From Methanothermococcus sp. SCGC AD-155-E23 (GTDB lineage: Archaea; AGJL01; Methanococci; Methanococcales; Methanococcaceae), in the NCBI GenBank assembly GCA_019561615.1, contig JAHEQA010000004.1, forward strand, positions 5,231-69,230: a stretch of DNA of 64,000 nucleotides. The letters run 5' to 3'. The position numbers were made by a program, and so were the translations under genes. Below are positions 1-6,672 of this stretch, piece by piece. Each line of letters opens with the position of its first letter. Positions within the stretch are counted from its first letter, which is position 1. The notes beneath the pieces are model-generated. The model searched no databases and was not told the origin of the DNA. It was given only the letters and a program-made list of their open reading frames with translations.

Positions 1-1
1 T

Positions 2-829
2 GTCACTATCAACAAGGCATCCATATCTGCTACACTCCCTGCCGCAACCTCTATCTTAGGGGCTTGCAATCCAAAACATGGTAGATTCAATCCCGATCTT
101 ACAGTATGGGAGCAGATTCATATATCCGAGCCTATTCTGGACAGATTTGACCTGATATTTGCTATAAGTGACTCTGTTGATGAGAAATATGACAGAAATA
201 TGTATAGGCATGTCTCAAGGTTGTACAAGGACTACAAGAAAAGATTACTAGAAAATAGGCCAGTTGAGAAAGTGGTTGAAGTTGACGGGGAAAAGATAAC
301 CATAACTCTTGATCTTCTTTACAAGTATATTCTCTATGCAAGAACCTTTCTACCAGATTTAACAGAGGAGGCAGATGAGGTACTGGAGGAGTTCTACGTC
401 AAACTGAGAAAGGATACGAAGGACGCAGATATTGGAGTCTCGGTGAGGCAGCTAGAAAGCATTATCAAGTTAGCCGGTGCAGTGGCCAAGGCAAAGCTCA
501 AAGACACTATAGATGCCGAGGATGCAAAGGAGGCTATAGATCTCGTGATGTACTGCTATGAAAATATTGCCAAAGATGGAGACACGATAGATTTTGGAAA
601 AGTAGTTGGCCCACCTAGATCAAAAGAGGGTAAGATGTACAAAATCTATGAAGTAATCTGTGATTTGTGCGCTATAAAGGGTAGCGCCGTCCCAAAGGAG
701 GAACTTGTGGAGGAGTGCAAGAAAAGGGGACTGGATATCTCTGAAGAGGAGCTCGACGAATTATTGGAAAAGATGAAGAAGCGAGGAGAGATATACGAAC
801 CTAAGTTTGAGTACTATGCACCTACATAA
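2..829 (+). CDS. mcm: MCM replicative helicase paralogue, 3' part only
   Basis: This is the C-terminal part of a minichromosome maintenance AAA+ helicase; the gene starts before the window. The reading frame is open from base 2 and encodes about 275 residues. Visible are the sensor-1 motif (GACNPKHGRFNP), the arginine-finger region (EPILDRFDLIF), the helical lid and a C-terminal winged helix ending near FEYYAPT. The same elements occur in the full-length MCM at 6.7 kb, which is clearly paralogous but diverged. Methanococcales commonly carry several MCM genes, some on integrated elements. A collapsed transposon lies directly downstream, so an accessory copy is possible; that is inference. The Walker A and B motifs lie outside the window, so activity cannot be judged. 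Confidence 0.9.
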   Translation, partial: VTINKASISATLPAATSILGACNPKHGRFNPDLTVWEQIHISEPILDRFDLIFAISDSVDEKYDRNMYRHVSRLYKDYKKRLLENRPVEKVVEVDGEKITITLDLLYKYILYARTFLPDLTEEADEVLEEFYVKLRKDTKDADIGVSVRQLESIIKLAGAVAKAKLKDTIDAEDAKEAIDLVMYCYENIAKDGDTIDFGKVVGPPRSKEGKMYKIYEVICDLCAIKGSAVPKEELVEECKKRGLDISEEELDELLEKMKKRGEIYEPKFEYYAPT

Positions 830-850
830 AATCTATTTTGTTATAGCGGT

Positions 851-931
851 CCGTTCTGGTTATCCACAAGTAGTGTATAACCTTCCCTCTTATCTGAGAG
901 CTTTCGGGGGAAGAGGAACTCCCCACATCTT
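851..931 (-). ncRNA. Relic omega-RNA-like 3' end of tnpB (copy A)
   Basis: Read on the minus strand this 81-nt stretch starts AAGATGTGGGGAGTTCC and ends AGAACGG. Three hairpins can be drawn: GGGGA/TCCCC, CTCTC/GAGGG with loop AGATAA, and GGTTAT/ATAACC with an inner CAC/GTG. The linkers GAAAG between stems 1 and 2, AAG before stem 3 and AGAACGG after it match a second copy at 15153-15231 while the stem sequences differ, so the fold is conserved by paired changes. TnpB guide RNAs are known to come from the tnpB 3' end and the adjoining transposon end, which fits this position. It is probably non-functional because the tnpB here is broken. Confidence 0.5.
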
Positions 932-1080
932 CAGGAGAATAGCTGTGCCCATTCGGGCTTAAGTCCCCCACATATCGGGCACAGGGAGGGGGTAAAAGCG
1001 GGATTTACAAAAACAGTTTTTATCCCCTTTAATTTAGCCTTGTATTCGATGATAGATTGGAGCTTACGAAAACTCCAGTT
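931..1080 (-). pseudogene. tnpB fragment, C-terminal zinc-finger region
   Basis: On the minus strand 49 codons read NWSFRKLQSIIEYKAK and go on through VFVNP to a CPICG half zinc finger, then a TGA. This is the conserved C-terminal segment of TnpB, the RNA-guided nuclease of IS200/605 and IS607 elements. The second zinc-finger half (RCG) lies in frame beyond the TGA, and the final catalytic aspartate region is absent. The reading frame upstream is broken. The remnant is therefore a pseudogene, with resemblance judged by eye from the family's C-terminal pattern. Confidence 0.65.
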
Positions 1081-1128
1081 GTGTAATCAGTTTAATACTC
1101 TCTCTAGGGGCATTCTTTACCGTCTTAA

Positions 1129-1254
1129 CTAGGTGTTTTTCCTGTGAGAACATATATCATAAAACTTGCCAGCATATAAGGTTACAATGGCTAATAAATC
1201 CTCAACAAGTTCTTTCTCTAGTGTTTTTTCCTTGTCATCGAAGACTGGATCCAT
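1129..1254 (-). pseudogene. IS607-type serine recombinase fragment, C-terminus
   Basis: A 41-codon frame on the minus strand begins MDPVFDDKEKTLEKELVEDL, continues LAIVTLYAGKFYDI and stops at a TAG. IS607-type serine recombinases have this acidic stretch followed by the long helix (E-x-V-E-D-x-L-x-I-V-T-x-x-A-G-K-x-Y). Downstream, in another frame, LVKTVKN resembles the family's natural C-terminus, so an indel probably separates the two. No N-terminal MerR-like helix-turn-helix or catalytic serine segment is recognisable upstream. Nothing suggests it is expressed. Confidence 0.55.
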
Positions 1255-1260
1255 CCCCTG

Positions 1261-1707
1261 TAGGGATTATGAGGGCATGAGAAAAACTACTAACCAAAAT
1301 ACAACTATACCTTCCGTACTCGTTGAAACCCGTCCATTTTTTTATTAATCAGCTATGAGTAGGGGAGACATAAAAAGGGAAGGTGGTACGGATTAAACTA
1401 CTAAGAAAGGTGGATAAACACAAAGTTTGTTAAATACATGGATGTGATTGACAACAATATTGTACCTTCCATCACTAGGTTTTGTTAAACTAACAATATC
1501 CCTTTTCGAAAATACGTCTGATTTCCTTTGATATTCTAATAAATAGTTTTACAATAACCTATATATACCTCTTTTTTAAGATTTTTCCCCACTGTAATTA
1601 CTAACAAAAACCATTTCTCTAGGCAATCAAATACTAGTTTACCCACAACTTATATATACTCTTTTTATATATCTTAGTGTATATATACTAATTGTTTAGG
1701 TGATAAT
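1261..1707. other. AT-rich gap without a recognisable gene
   Basis: No gene is supported here. An open frame at 1166-1348 on the plus strand has no homology I recognise and lies antisense to the recombinase fragment. The rest is AT-rich and likely includes more decayed transposon sequence as far as about 1350, then the upstream region of the small membrane gene. TATA-like stretches occur at about 1557-1566 and 1650-1688 (TATATA repeats). I could not recognise the missing recombinase N-terminus on the minus strand. Confidence 0.5.
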
Positions 1708-1959
1708 TTGCTAGACATTTTAAAACCTTTAAAGAGACTATTTTCTAAAAAAGGAGAACTAAAAGAAAATCTAGTTGGGATAGTCATCATGGTCATAATT
1801 TTGTATATTATTGTGAAAGGGCTAGGTAATATAGTAATTCCTCAAGATTTTCCATTACTAAAACCAAAAAAATACAATCTTAACCCTTGGAGTCATTGTT
1901 GGGATTATAGCTATAGCAATACTCAGTATAAACCTTCGGTCTTAGCGGAGCTCTTTTAA
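1708..1959 (+). pseudogene. Small membrane protein with apparent frameshift
   Basis: The frame opens with a TTG codon preceded by AGGTGA and encodes a basic N-terminus (KRLFSKKGELKEN), then one strongly hydrophobic helix (VGIVIMVIILYIIVKGLG). After a run of seven A residues near 1865-1871 the frame becomes unlike a protein, whereas a +1 shift gives ILTLGVIVGIIAIAILSINL, a convincing second membrane helix, then a stop at 1942-1944. The simplest reading is a two-helix membrane protein with a one-base indel in the A-tract, or a sequencing error. I do not recognise the family. A WD40-like fragment lies just downstream in a different frame, so this may be what is left of a larger locus. Confidence 0.45.
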
Positions 1960-1969
1960 TTAATTCTAA

Positions 1970-2077
1970 TGGTCTTATGTGGAGATATACACCCTAGCTT
2001 TCTCTCAGGATGGGAGGTATTTGGCGGTGGCCAGTGAGAACTCTGATGTGATTAGATTGATGGAAATTAAGAGATAA
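1970..2077 (+). pseudogene. WD40-like C-terminal fragment
   Basis: A 35-codon frame between stop codons includes VEIYTLAFSQDGRYLAVASE and ends in IRLMEIKR before TAA. The pattern of hydrophobic strand, S-x-D-G-R-Y-L-A-V-A-S, short turn, second strand is that of a WD40 or related beta-propeller blade, and a terminal lysine/arginine-rich end is usual for the last blade. There is no start codon or ribosome binding site, and the remaining blades are absent. I read it as the stump of a deleted gene. A chance match to such a short motif cannot be excluded. Confidence 0.45.
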
Positions 2078-2106
2078 TTTTCCCTTTTTTGATTTTATTA
2101 ATAACT

Positions 2107-3360
2107 CTACTCATTACTTATATACCCCTTGACAGCACTTTTCGCTGCAATTGCTGGGGAGGAGAGATATATCTCTGCATTCACACTACCCATTCTACCC
2201 TTGAAATTCCTGTTAGAGGTGGAGAGGCATACCTCACCATCTCCCAGTACACCTTGATGGGCACCTAGACATGGACCACACCCTGGGGGACATATAAGGG
2301 CACCTGCCTTAAGGAATATCTCTATCAATCCTTCCCTTAAAGCCTCCTCAAATATCCTCTTTGAGGCAGGAATAACAATTAGCCTTACATCTCTATGTAC
2401 CCTCTTACCCTTGAGGTACCTTGCAGCTATTCTTAGATCCCCTAACCTCCCGTTGGTACAGGAGCCTATGAACACCTGGTCTATAGGGGTGCCTGCCACC
2501 TCAGATACAGGCTTAACGTTATCTGGGTAGTGGGGACATGCAATTTGCTCCTCCATATCTGTAATATCAATATCTATGGTCTTGTAGTAACTCTCCTCCC
2601 TCTCATCCACAGATATCCTGTTCCTCATAAGGTGGATCAACTCCTTTTCACTGACCTTATCCCTTAGATACTCATAGGTCTTCTCGTCGGCCTCAATTAA
2701 ACCAACCTTGGCCCCCATCTCCACAGCCATGTTAGAGAGCACCACCCTGTCCTCCATACCCATCCTCTTAACAACCTCCCCTCCATACTCTATAGCCATG
2801 TATATAGCTCCCCTTCTTCCCACCTCCTTACAGACCCTTAGTACTATATCCTTGGAGGTGATCCTCTCGTTATACCCCTCAATATTAACCCTTATAGTTT
2901 TCGGCACCTTTATCCAGGTCTTACCGGTGGCAAAGATATAACCCATATCTGTAGCTCCAAAACCTGTTGCAAATGCTCCAAAGGCCCCATGGGTACAGGT
3001 GTGGCTGTCCCCTCCGGCGACCATCATGTTAGGTTTCACATGCCCCCCTTCCATCAACACCTGGTGACATATCCCCTCCCCCTCCCTATAAACATGCCTT
3101 ATCCCCTGCTCCCTTATAAACGCCCTTGTAATCTTATGCATATTTGCAGCCTTTACAGTATTTGCAGGGATGTTGTGGTCAAAGGCGATAACAATCTTCT
3201 CCCTATCCCAGACCCTATCAGCTATCTCCTTAAAGGCCTTTACAGCAAGGGGTGTGGAGCCGTCGTGAGTCATCGCCAGATCTACATCTATCTCTACCGT
3301 ATCTCCCTCGCAGATGTCCTCTCCCAACTTCCTGGACACTATCTTCTCTGCCAACGTCAT
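2107..3360 (-). CDS. hacA: Homoaconitase/isopropylmalate-isomerase type large subunit
   Basis: This is the large subunit of the aconitase-type hydro-lyase family (417 residues), which holds a [4Fe-4S] cluster. The cluster ligands are visible as CTNG in FIGSCTNGRLGDLR and as C-x2-C in PPGCGPCLGAHQGV near the C-terminus; AGGDSHTCTHGAFGAFATG is the conserved active-site stretch. Methanogens carry two such proteins: LeuC for leucine, and HacA, which acts on homocitrate-type 2-oxoacid intermediates in coenzyme B synthesis. The N-terminus MTLAEKIVSRK and the C-terminus VKGYISNE resemble my memory of the homoaconitase paralogue more than LeuC. The small subunit is not in the window. The gene follows sucD with a 9-base gap and is probably co-transcribed. 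Confidence 0.85.
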   Translation of the reverse strand: MTLAEKIVSRKLGEDICEGDTVEIDVDLAMTHDGSTPLAVKAFKEIADRVWDREKIVIAFDHNIPANTVKAANMHKITRAFIREQGIRHVYREGEGICHQVLMEGGHVKPNMMVAGGDSHTCTHGAFGAFATGFGATDMGYIFATGKTWIKVPKTIRVNIEGYNERITSKDIVLRVCKEVGRRGAIYMAIEYGGEVVKRMGMEDRVVLSNMAVEMGAKVGLIEADEKTYEYLRDKVSEKELIHLMRNRISVDEREESYYKTIDIDITDMEEQIACPHYPDNVKPVSEVAGTPIDQVFIGSCTNGRLGDLRIAARYLKGKRVHRDVRLIVIPASKRIFEEALREGLIEIFLKAGALICPPGCGPCLGAHQGVLGDGEVCLSTSNRNFKGRMGSVNAEIYLSSPAIAAKSAVKGYISNE

Positions 3361-3369
3361 ACTATCCCC

Positions 3370-4236
3370 TTACTTTCCTATAACCTCTCGGAGCACCTTG
3401 GGTATCTCGGAGATCCTCCTTACCACGTAGGCACCTGCCTCCCTCAAGGCCTTTATCTTACTCTCTGCAGTACCTACACCCCTCTCAATTATGGCACCTG
3501 CATGACCCATCCTCTTCCCCTCAGGTGCACTGATCCCAGCAATGTAAGCCACTACAGGTTTACTCATCTTTTTTATATACTCACAGGCCACCTCCTCACT
3601 ACTCCCTCCAATCTCCCCTATCATTACCACCGCATCTGTATCTTCATCCCTCTCAAAGAGGGGGAGGACCTCTATAAAGTCTGTGCCTACTACAGGATCC
3701 CCACCTATTCCAACACAGGTGGATTGCCCGTAACCGTTAACTACCAACTCGTTGGCTATCTCGTAGGTTAAGGTACCACTCCTGGACACCATTCCAATGT
3801 GCCCCTCCTTTAAAACCCTAGAGGGAATTATCCCCAACTTACCTACCTTGGGAGAGGCTATACCAGGGGTGTTTGGTCCTATAATTCTTACACCCCTCTT
3901 TCTCCCGTAGTTCACCATGTCCAGTGTATCATGTACAGGTATATGTTCCGTAATAACAACTATAAGCTCTATGCCTCCATCTATAGCCTCATAAACAGCA
4001 TCCTTCGCTGCAGGTGCTGGAACAAAGAGTACAGAGGCATTTGCATCATGCTCCTCCACAGCCTCCCTTACAGTGTCGTAAACAGGTACCCCATGTACCT
4101 CCCATCCACCCTTTCCAGGTGTAACTCCAGCTACAATCTTGGTCCCAAAGTCCAACATCTCCTTGGTATGGAAACGTCCCTGTCTCCCAGTTATTCCCTG
4201 TACAATAGCCCTGGTATTCTCATCCATCAGTATCAC
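3370..4236 (-). CDS. sucD: Succinyl-CoA synthetase alpha subunit
   Basis: The ADP/GDP-forming succinate-CoA ligase alpha subunit (288 residues, full length) joins succinate and CoA in the incomplete reductive citric acid cycle of methanogens. Visible are the N-terminal CoA-binding domain ([15 protein letters not shown]) and, near residue 245, the GHAGAI motif with the phosphorylated histidine of the family. IIGPNTPG and [12 protein letters not shown] are further family signatures. The beta subunit gene is not adjacent, which is usual in methanococci. The gene leads a minus-strand pair with hacA, and the 108 bases to serA hold divergent promoters. Confidence 0.95.
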   Translation of the reverse strand: MILMDENTRAIVQGITGRQGRFHTKEMLDFGTKIVAGVTPGKGGWEVHGVPVYDTVREAVEEHDANASVLFVPAPAAKDAVYEAIDGGIELIVVITEHIPVHDTLDMVNYGRKRGVRIIGPNTPGIASPKVGKLGIIPSRVLKEGHIGMVSRSGTLTYEIANELVVNGYGQSTCVGIGGDPVVGTDFIEVLPLFERDEDTDAVVMIGEIGGSSEEVACEYIKKMSKPVVAYIAGISAPEGKRMGHAGAIIERGVGTAESKIKALREAGAYVVRRISEIPKVLREVIGK

Positions 4237-4344
4237 ATTTTCACCTAAAAAAGTATTTTAATCCTAATCCAGGGGGAGAATATTATATAAAGACAGTGAT
4301 AGTTATTGTATAAATTATTTTTTAAAAGCAGGGGGAGAAGGATT

Positions 4345-5919
4345 ATGGTGAAGATACTCATTACAGATGAGATACACGAGGAGGCTGTAGAGATACTGAG
4401 GAAAGTTGGTGATGTGGAGATAGCAACGAACCTAAGTAAGGAGGAGTTGAAGAGGAAGATAGAGGATGTGGATGTTATCGTTGTTAGAAGTGGGACAAAA
4501 TTAACAAGGGATATACTGGAGTATGCAAAGAAATTGAAGATCATTGCAAGGGCAGGTGTTGGTGTAGACAACATCGACGTTGAGTACGCCACCGAGAGAG
4601 GTATTATCGTGGTTAACTCCCCAGATGCCTCCTCCATCTCTGTTGCCGAGTTAACCATGGGTTTAATGTTAGCTGCAGCGAGAAATATACCCCAGGCTAC
4701 AGCCTCCTTAAAGAGGGGAGAGTGGGACAGGAAGTCCTTCAAGGGTATTGAACTCTACGGTAAAACCCTTGGAGTTATTGGACTAGGTAGGATAGGACAG
4801 CAGGTTGTAAAGAGGGCAAAGGCCTTTGGAATGAATATTGTAGGCTACGATCCCTATATACCTGAGGAGGTTGCAAGGGACTTAGGGGTAAAGTTGTTAG
4901 ATGATCTCAACGAACTCTGTAAGGTAAGCGACATTATCACCCTCCATGTACCCCTAACTCCAAAGACTAGACATATCATAGGGAAAGAGCAGATATCCCT
5001 GATGAAGAGGAATGCCATAATTGTAAACTGTGCTAGAGGTGGTTTAATAGATGAGAGGGCCCTCTACGAGGCTCTCAAGGAGGGGAGGATAAGGGCTGCT
5101 GCACTGGATGTCTTCGAGGAGGAGCCCCCAAGGAACAACCCCCTACTTACACTGGACAACGTTATTGGAACACCTCATCAGGGAGCCTCCACTGAGGAGG
5201 CCCAGAAGAGTGCAGGTATCATAGTTGCAGAGCAAATTGTAAAGATACTTAGGGGGGAGCCTGCCGAGAATGTGGTAAACCTCCCTGCAATACCCTCGGA
5301 GAAGATTGGGAAATTAAAACCCTACATGGAACTTGCAGAGAAGTTAGGTCTCATGGCCATACAACTACTTGACAGATCTATAGAGAAGGTGGAGTTGATA
5401 TACAGTGGTGAGATAGCAGGGGAGGATACAGAGATAGTAAAGAGGTCCTTCCTCAAGGGTATGCTATCCCCTATACTCCTTGCAGGGGTTAACCTTGTGA
5501 ATGCACCTAGTGTGGCTAAAAGTAGGAACATAAAGGTTATTGAGGGTACAATATCTGAGAGTGAGTACGGTAACGCCATAAAGGTGTTGGCAGAGGGCAA
5601 CTCAGATAAGGTATCCCTAGTTGGCTCTGTGGTAGAGGGTAAACCTGTTCTTAGAGAGATCGACGGATACAAGGTGGATATAAAGCCTGAGGGTATCATC
5701 TGTATTATCAGGCATATCGATAGACCTGGGATGATAGGTAAGGTGGGGTTGCTCCTGGGAGACCACGGTATAAATATTGCGGGAATGCAGGTAGGTAGGA
5801 AGGAACCTGGAGGGGAGAGTATAATGATCCTCAAGGTAGATCATGTTATACCAGAGGAGGTGTTGGAGAAGTTGAAGAAGTTGGAGAATATAAAGGATGC
5901 CAAGGTAATCCATCTCTAA
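4345..5919 (+). CDS. serA: D-3-phosphoglycerate dehydrogenase
   Basis: The enzyme oxidises 3-phosphoglycerate to 3-phosphohydroxypyruvate with NAD, the first step of serine synthesis. The 524 residues match the long archaeal form. It has an N-terminal catalytic half, a Rossmann domain (GVIGLGRIGQQV), the catalytic His region (TPHQGASTEEAQ), an intervening ASB-type regulatory domain and a C-terminal ACT domain (IICIIRHIDRPGMIGKVG). I chose ATG at 4345 (MVKILITDE) because GGGGGAGAAGG lies just upstream and the family starts there; an earlier in-frame ATG at 4306 would add unrelated residues. Feedback by serine through ACT is known for some relatives and is only inferred here. Confidence 0.95.
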   Translation: MVKILITDEIHEEAVEILRKVGDVEIATNLSKEELKRKIEDVDVIVVRSGTKLTRDILEYAKKLKIIARAGVGVDNIDVEYATERGIIVVNSPDASSISVAELTMGLMLAAARNIPQATASLKRGEWDRKSFKGIELYGKTLGVIGLGRIGQQVVKRAKAFGMNIVGYDPYIPEEVARDLGVKLLDDLNELCKVSDIITLHVPLTPKTRHIIGKEQISLMKRNAIIVNCARGGLIDERALYEALKEGRIRAAALDVFEEEPPRNNPLLTLDNVIGTPHQGASTEEAQKSAGIIVAEQIVKILRGEPAENVVNLPAIPSEKIGKLKPYMELAEKLGLMAIQLLDRSIEKVELIYSGEIAGEDTEIVKRSFLKGMLSPILLAGVNLVNAPSVAKSRNIKVIEGTISESEYGNAIKVLAEGNSDKVSLVGSVVEGKPVLREIDGYKVDIKPEGIICIIRHIDRPGMIGKVGLLLGDHGINIAGMQVGRKEPGGESIMILKVDHVIPEEVLEKLKKLENIKDAKVIHL

Positions 5920-5927
5920 AATAGGGA

Positions 5928-6353
5928 GTGGTGATTCCTATAAATGAAGTTATAGCGGGGATACTTATAGCCATCCTCTACGGTGTAGGTACCTTTTTTG
6001 CAAAGATAGTCTCTGAGAAGGACCCCTTTATCCAGTGGATTGTTGTGAATATCGTAGGTATCCTACTTACCCTCCTTATAGTGATAAAGGATCCCCATAG
6101 ACTGGGGCAGATACAGGGGAAGATACTGGTCTATGCTGTAATATCTGCTGTAATGGTGGTACTTGGAAGCCTACTACTCTACTACGCCCTTAACAGGGGT
6201 AGGGCCTCTATCGTTGTACCCCTCTCCTCCATAGGACCTGCAATTACTACGGTGTTGGCAGTTCTATTCCTTGGAGAGCACCTATCTATAAACCAGATAG
6301 TAGGTATTGTACTTGTGATCCTGGGGGTTATCCTTATATCCCTGAATACTTAG
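5928..6353 (+). CDS. EamA/DMT-type half-size membrane transporter
   Basis: A 141-residue protein with four or five predicted membrane helices and one EamA (drug/metabolite transporter) unit. Full-size DMT transporters have two such units, so this form would work as a dimer. Typical features are a glycine-rich first helix (IAILYGVGTFFAKIV), the central RGRASIVVPLSSIGPAITTVLAVLFLGE segment shown here in two pieces (RGRASIVVPLSS and FLGEHLSINQIVG), and a final hydrophobic helix. The substrate is unknown. Two tandem GTG codons at 5928 and 5931 follow GGGAG; either may start. The gene follows serA by 8 bases and overlaps the convergent gene at 6350 by 4 bases. Confidence 0.8.
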   Translation: MVIPINEVIAGILIAILYGVGTFFAKIVSEKDPFIQWIVVNIVGILLTLLIVIKDPHRLGQIQGKILVYAVISAVMVVLGSLLLYYALNRGRASIVVPLSSIGPAITTVLAVLFLGEHLSINQIVGIVLVILGVILISLNT

Positions 6354-6595
6354 AGACTCTTAAGTAACTTCCTGGCACCCTGAGCTCCAATCTGGAGTTT
6401 TAAGGCGTTAAGTATTTCATAGGCATCCTCTATACTCTCGGCGTTGTTAATAGCCTCCCGAAAACTCTCCCTCTTACTGGGCTCCACCAAATTTATAAGG
6501 TAGTATATTGTAAAAACCAGTTCAACATACTTTGCCTCCTTTTGAACCTGATTTTTTACCTCCTCAACAAATTTTTTTATATTTTCAGATGTCAT
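6350..6595 (-). CDS. Conserved hypothetical small helical protein
   Basis: An 81-residue, mostly alpha-helical, charged protein with no family that I recognise. It starts MTSENIKKFVEEVKNQ, has a hydrophobic helix LVFTIYYLINLV and ends GARKLLKSL. The start at 6595 is preceded by GGTGATAAG on the minus strand, a good ribosome binding site. It is divergent from the full-length MCM gene with only about 75 bases between them, so the promoters overlap, and its 3' end overlaps the EamA gene by 4 bases. There are no cysteine motifs and no signal peptide. Function is unknown; a role tied to MCM would be speculation from position. Confidence 0.65.
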   Translation of the reverse strand: MTSENIKKFVEEVKNQVQKEAKYVELVFTIYYLINLVEPSKRESFREAINNAESIEDAYEILNALKLQIGAQGARKLLKSL

Positions 6596-6672
6596 CTTAT
6601 CACCGTGCTCCCAAACTCTTAACTCTTAATCTTATTGTTGAAAATAATATTTATATTTATAAAGGGATGGCT

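Larger units (their letters stand above)
851..1254 (-). mobile_element. Collapsed IS607-family insertion sequence
   Basis: On the minus strand the order is: the C-terminal tail of an IS607-type serine recombinase (1254-1129), a short spacer with a shifted frame, the C-terminal zinc-finger region of TnpB (1080-931), and a structured right-end RNA region (931-851). The recombinase N-terminus and most of tnpB are missing, so a large internal deletion appears to have joined the two tails. The order recombinase then tnpB is that of IS607 elements. No terminal repeats or target duplication are expected for this family and none were seen. The element cannot encode a working transposase. Family assignment rests on protein resemblance recognised by eye. 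Confidence 0.6.

Noticed and set aside
1166-1348. Plus-strand open frame of 60 codons
   Set aside because: It is antisense to the IS607 recombinase remnant, has no ribosome binding site and shows no protein-like pattern.
2989-3771. 260-codon plus-strand frame opposite hacA and sucD
   Set aside because: It crosses two well-supported minus-strand genes and has a composition typical of antisense frames (rich in Tyr, Pro, His).
6532-6666. N-terminal extension of MCM
   Set aside because: The added residues do not resemble the family, contain the divergent gene's promoter and start region, and lack a ribosome binding site.
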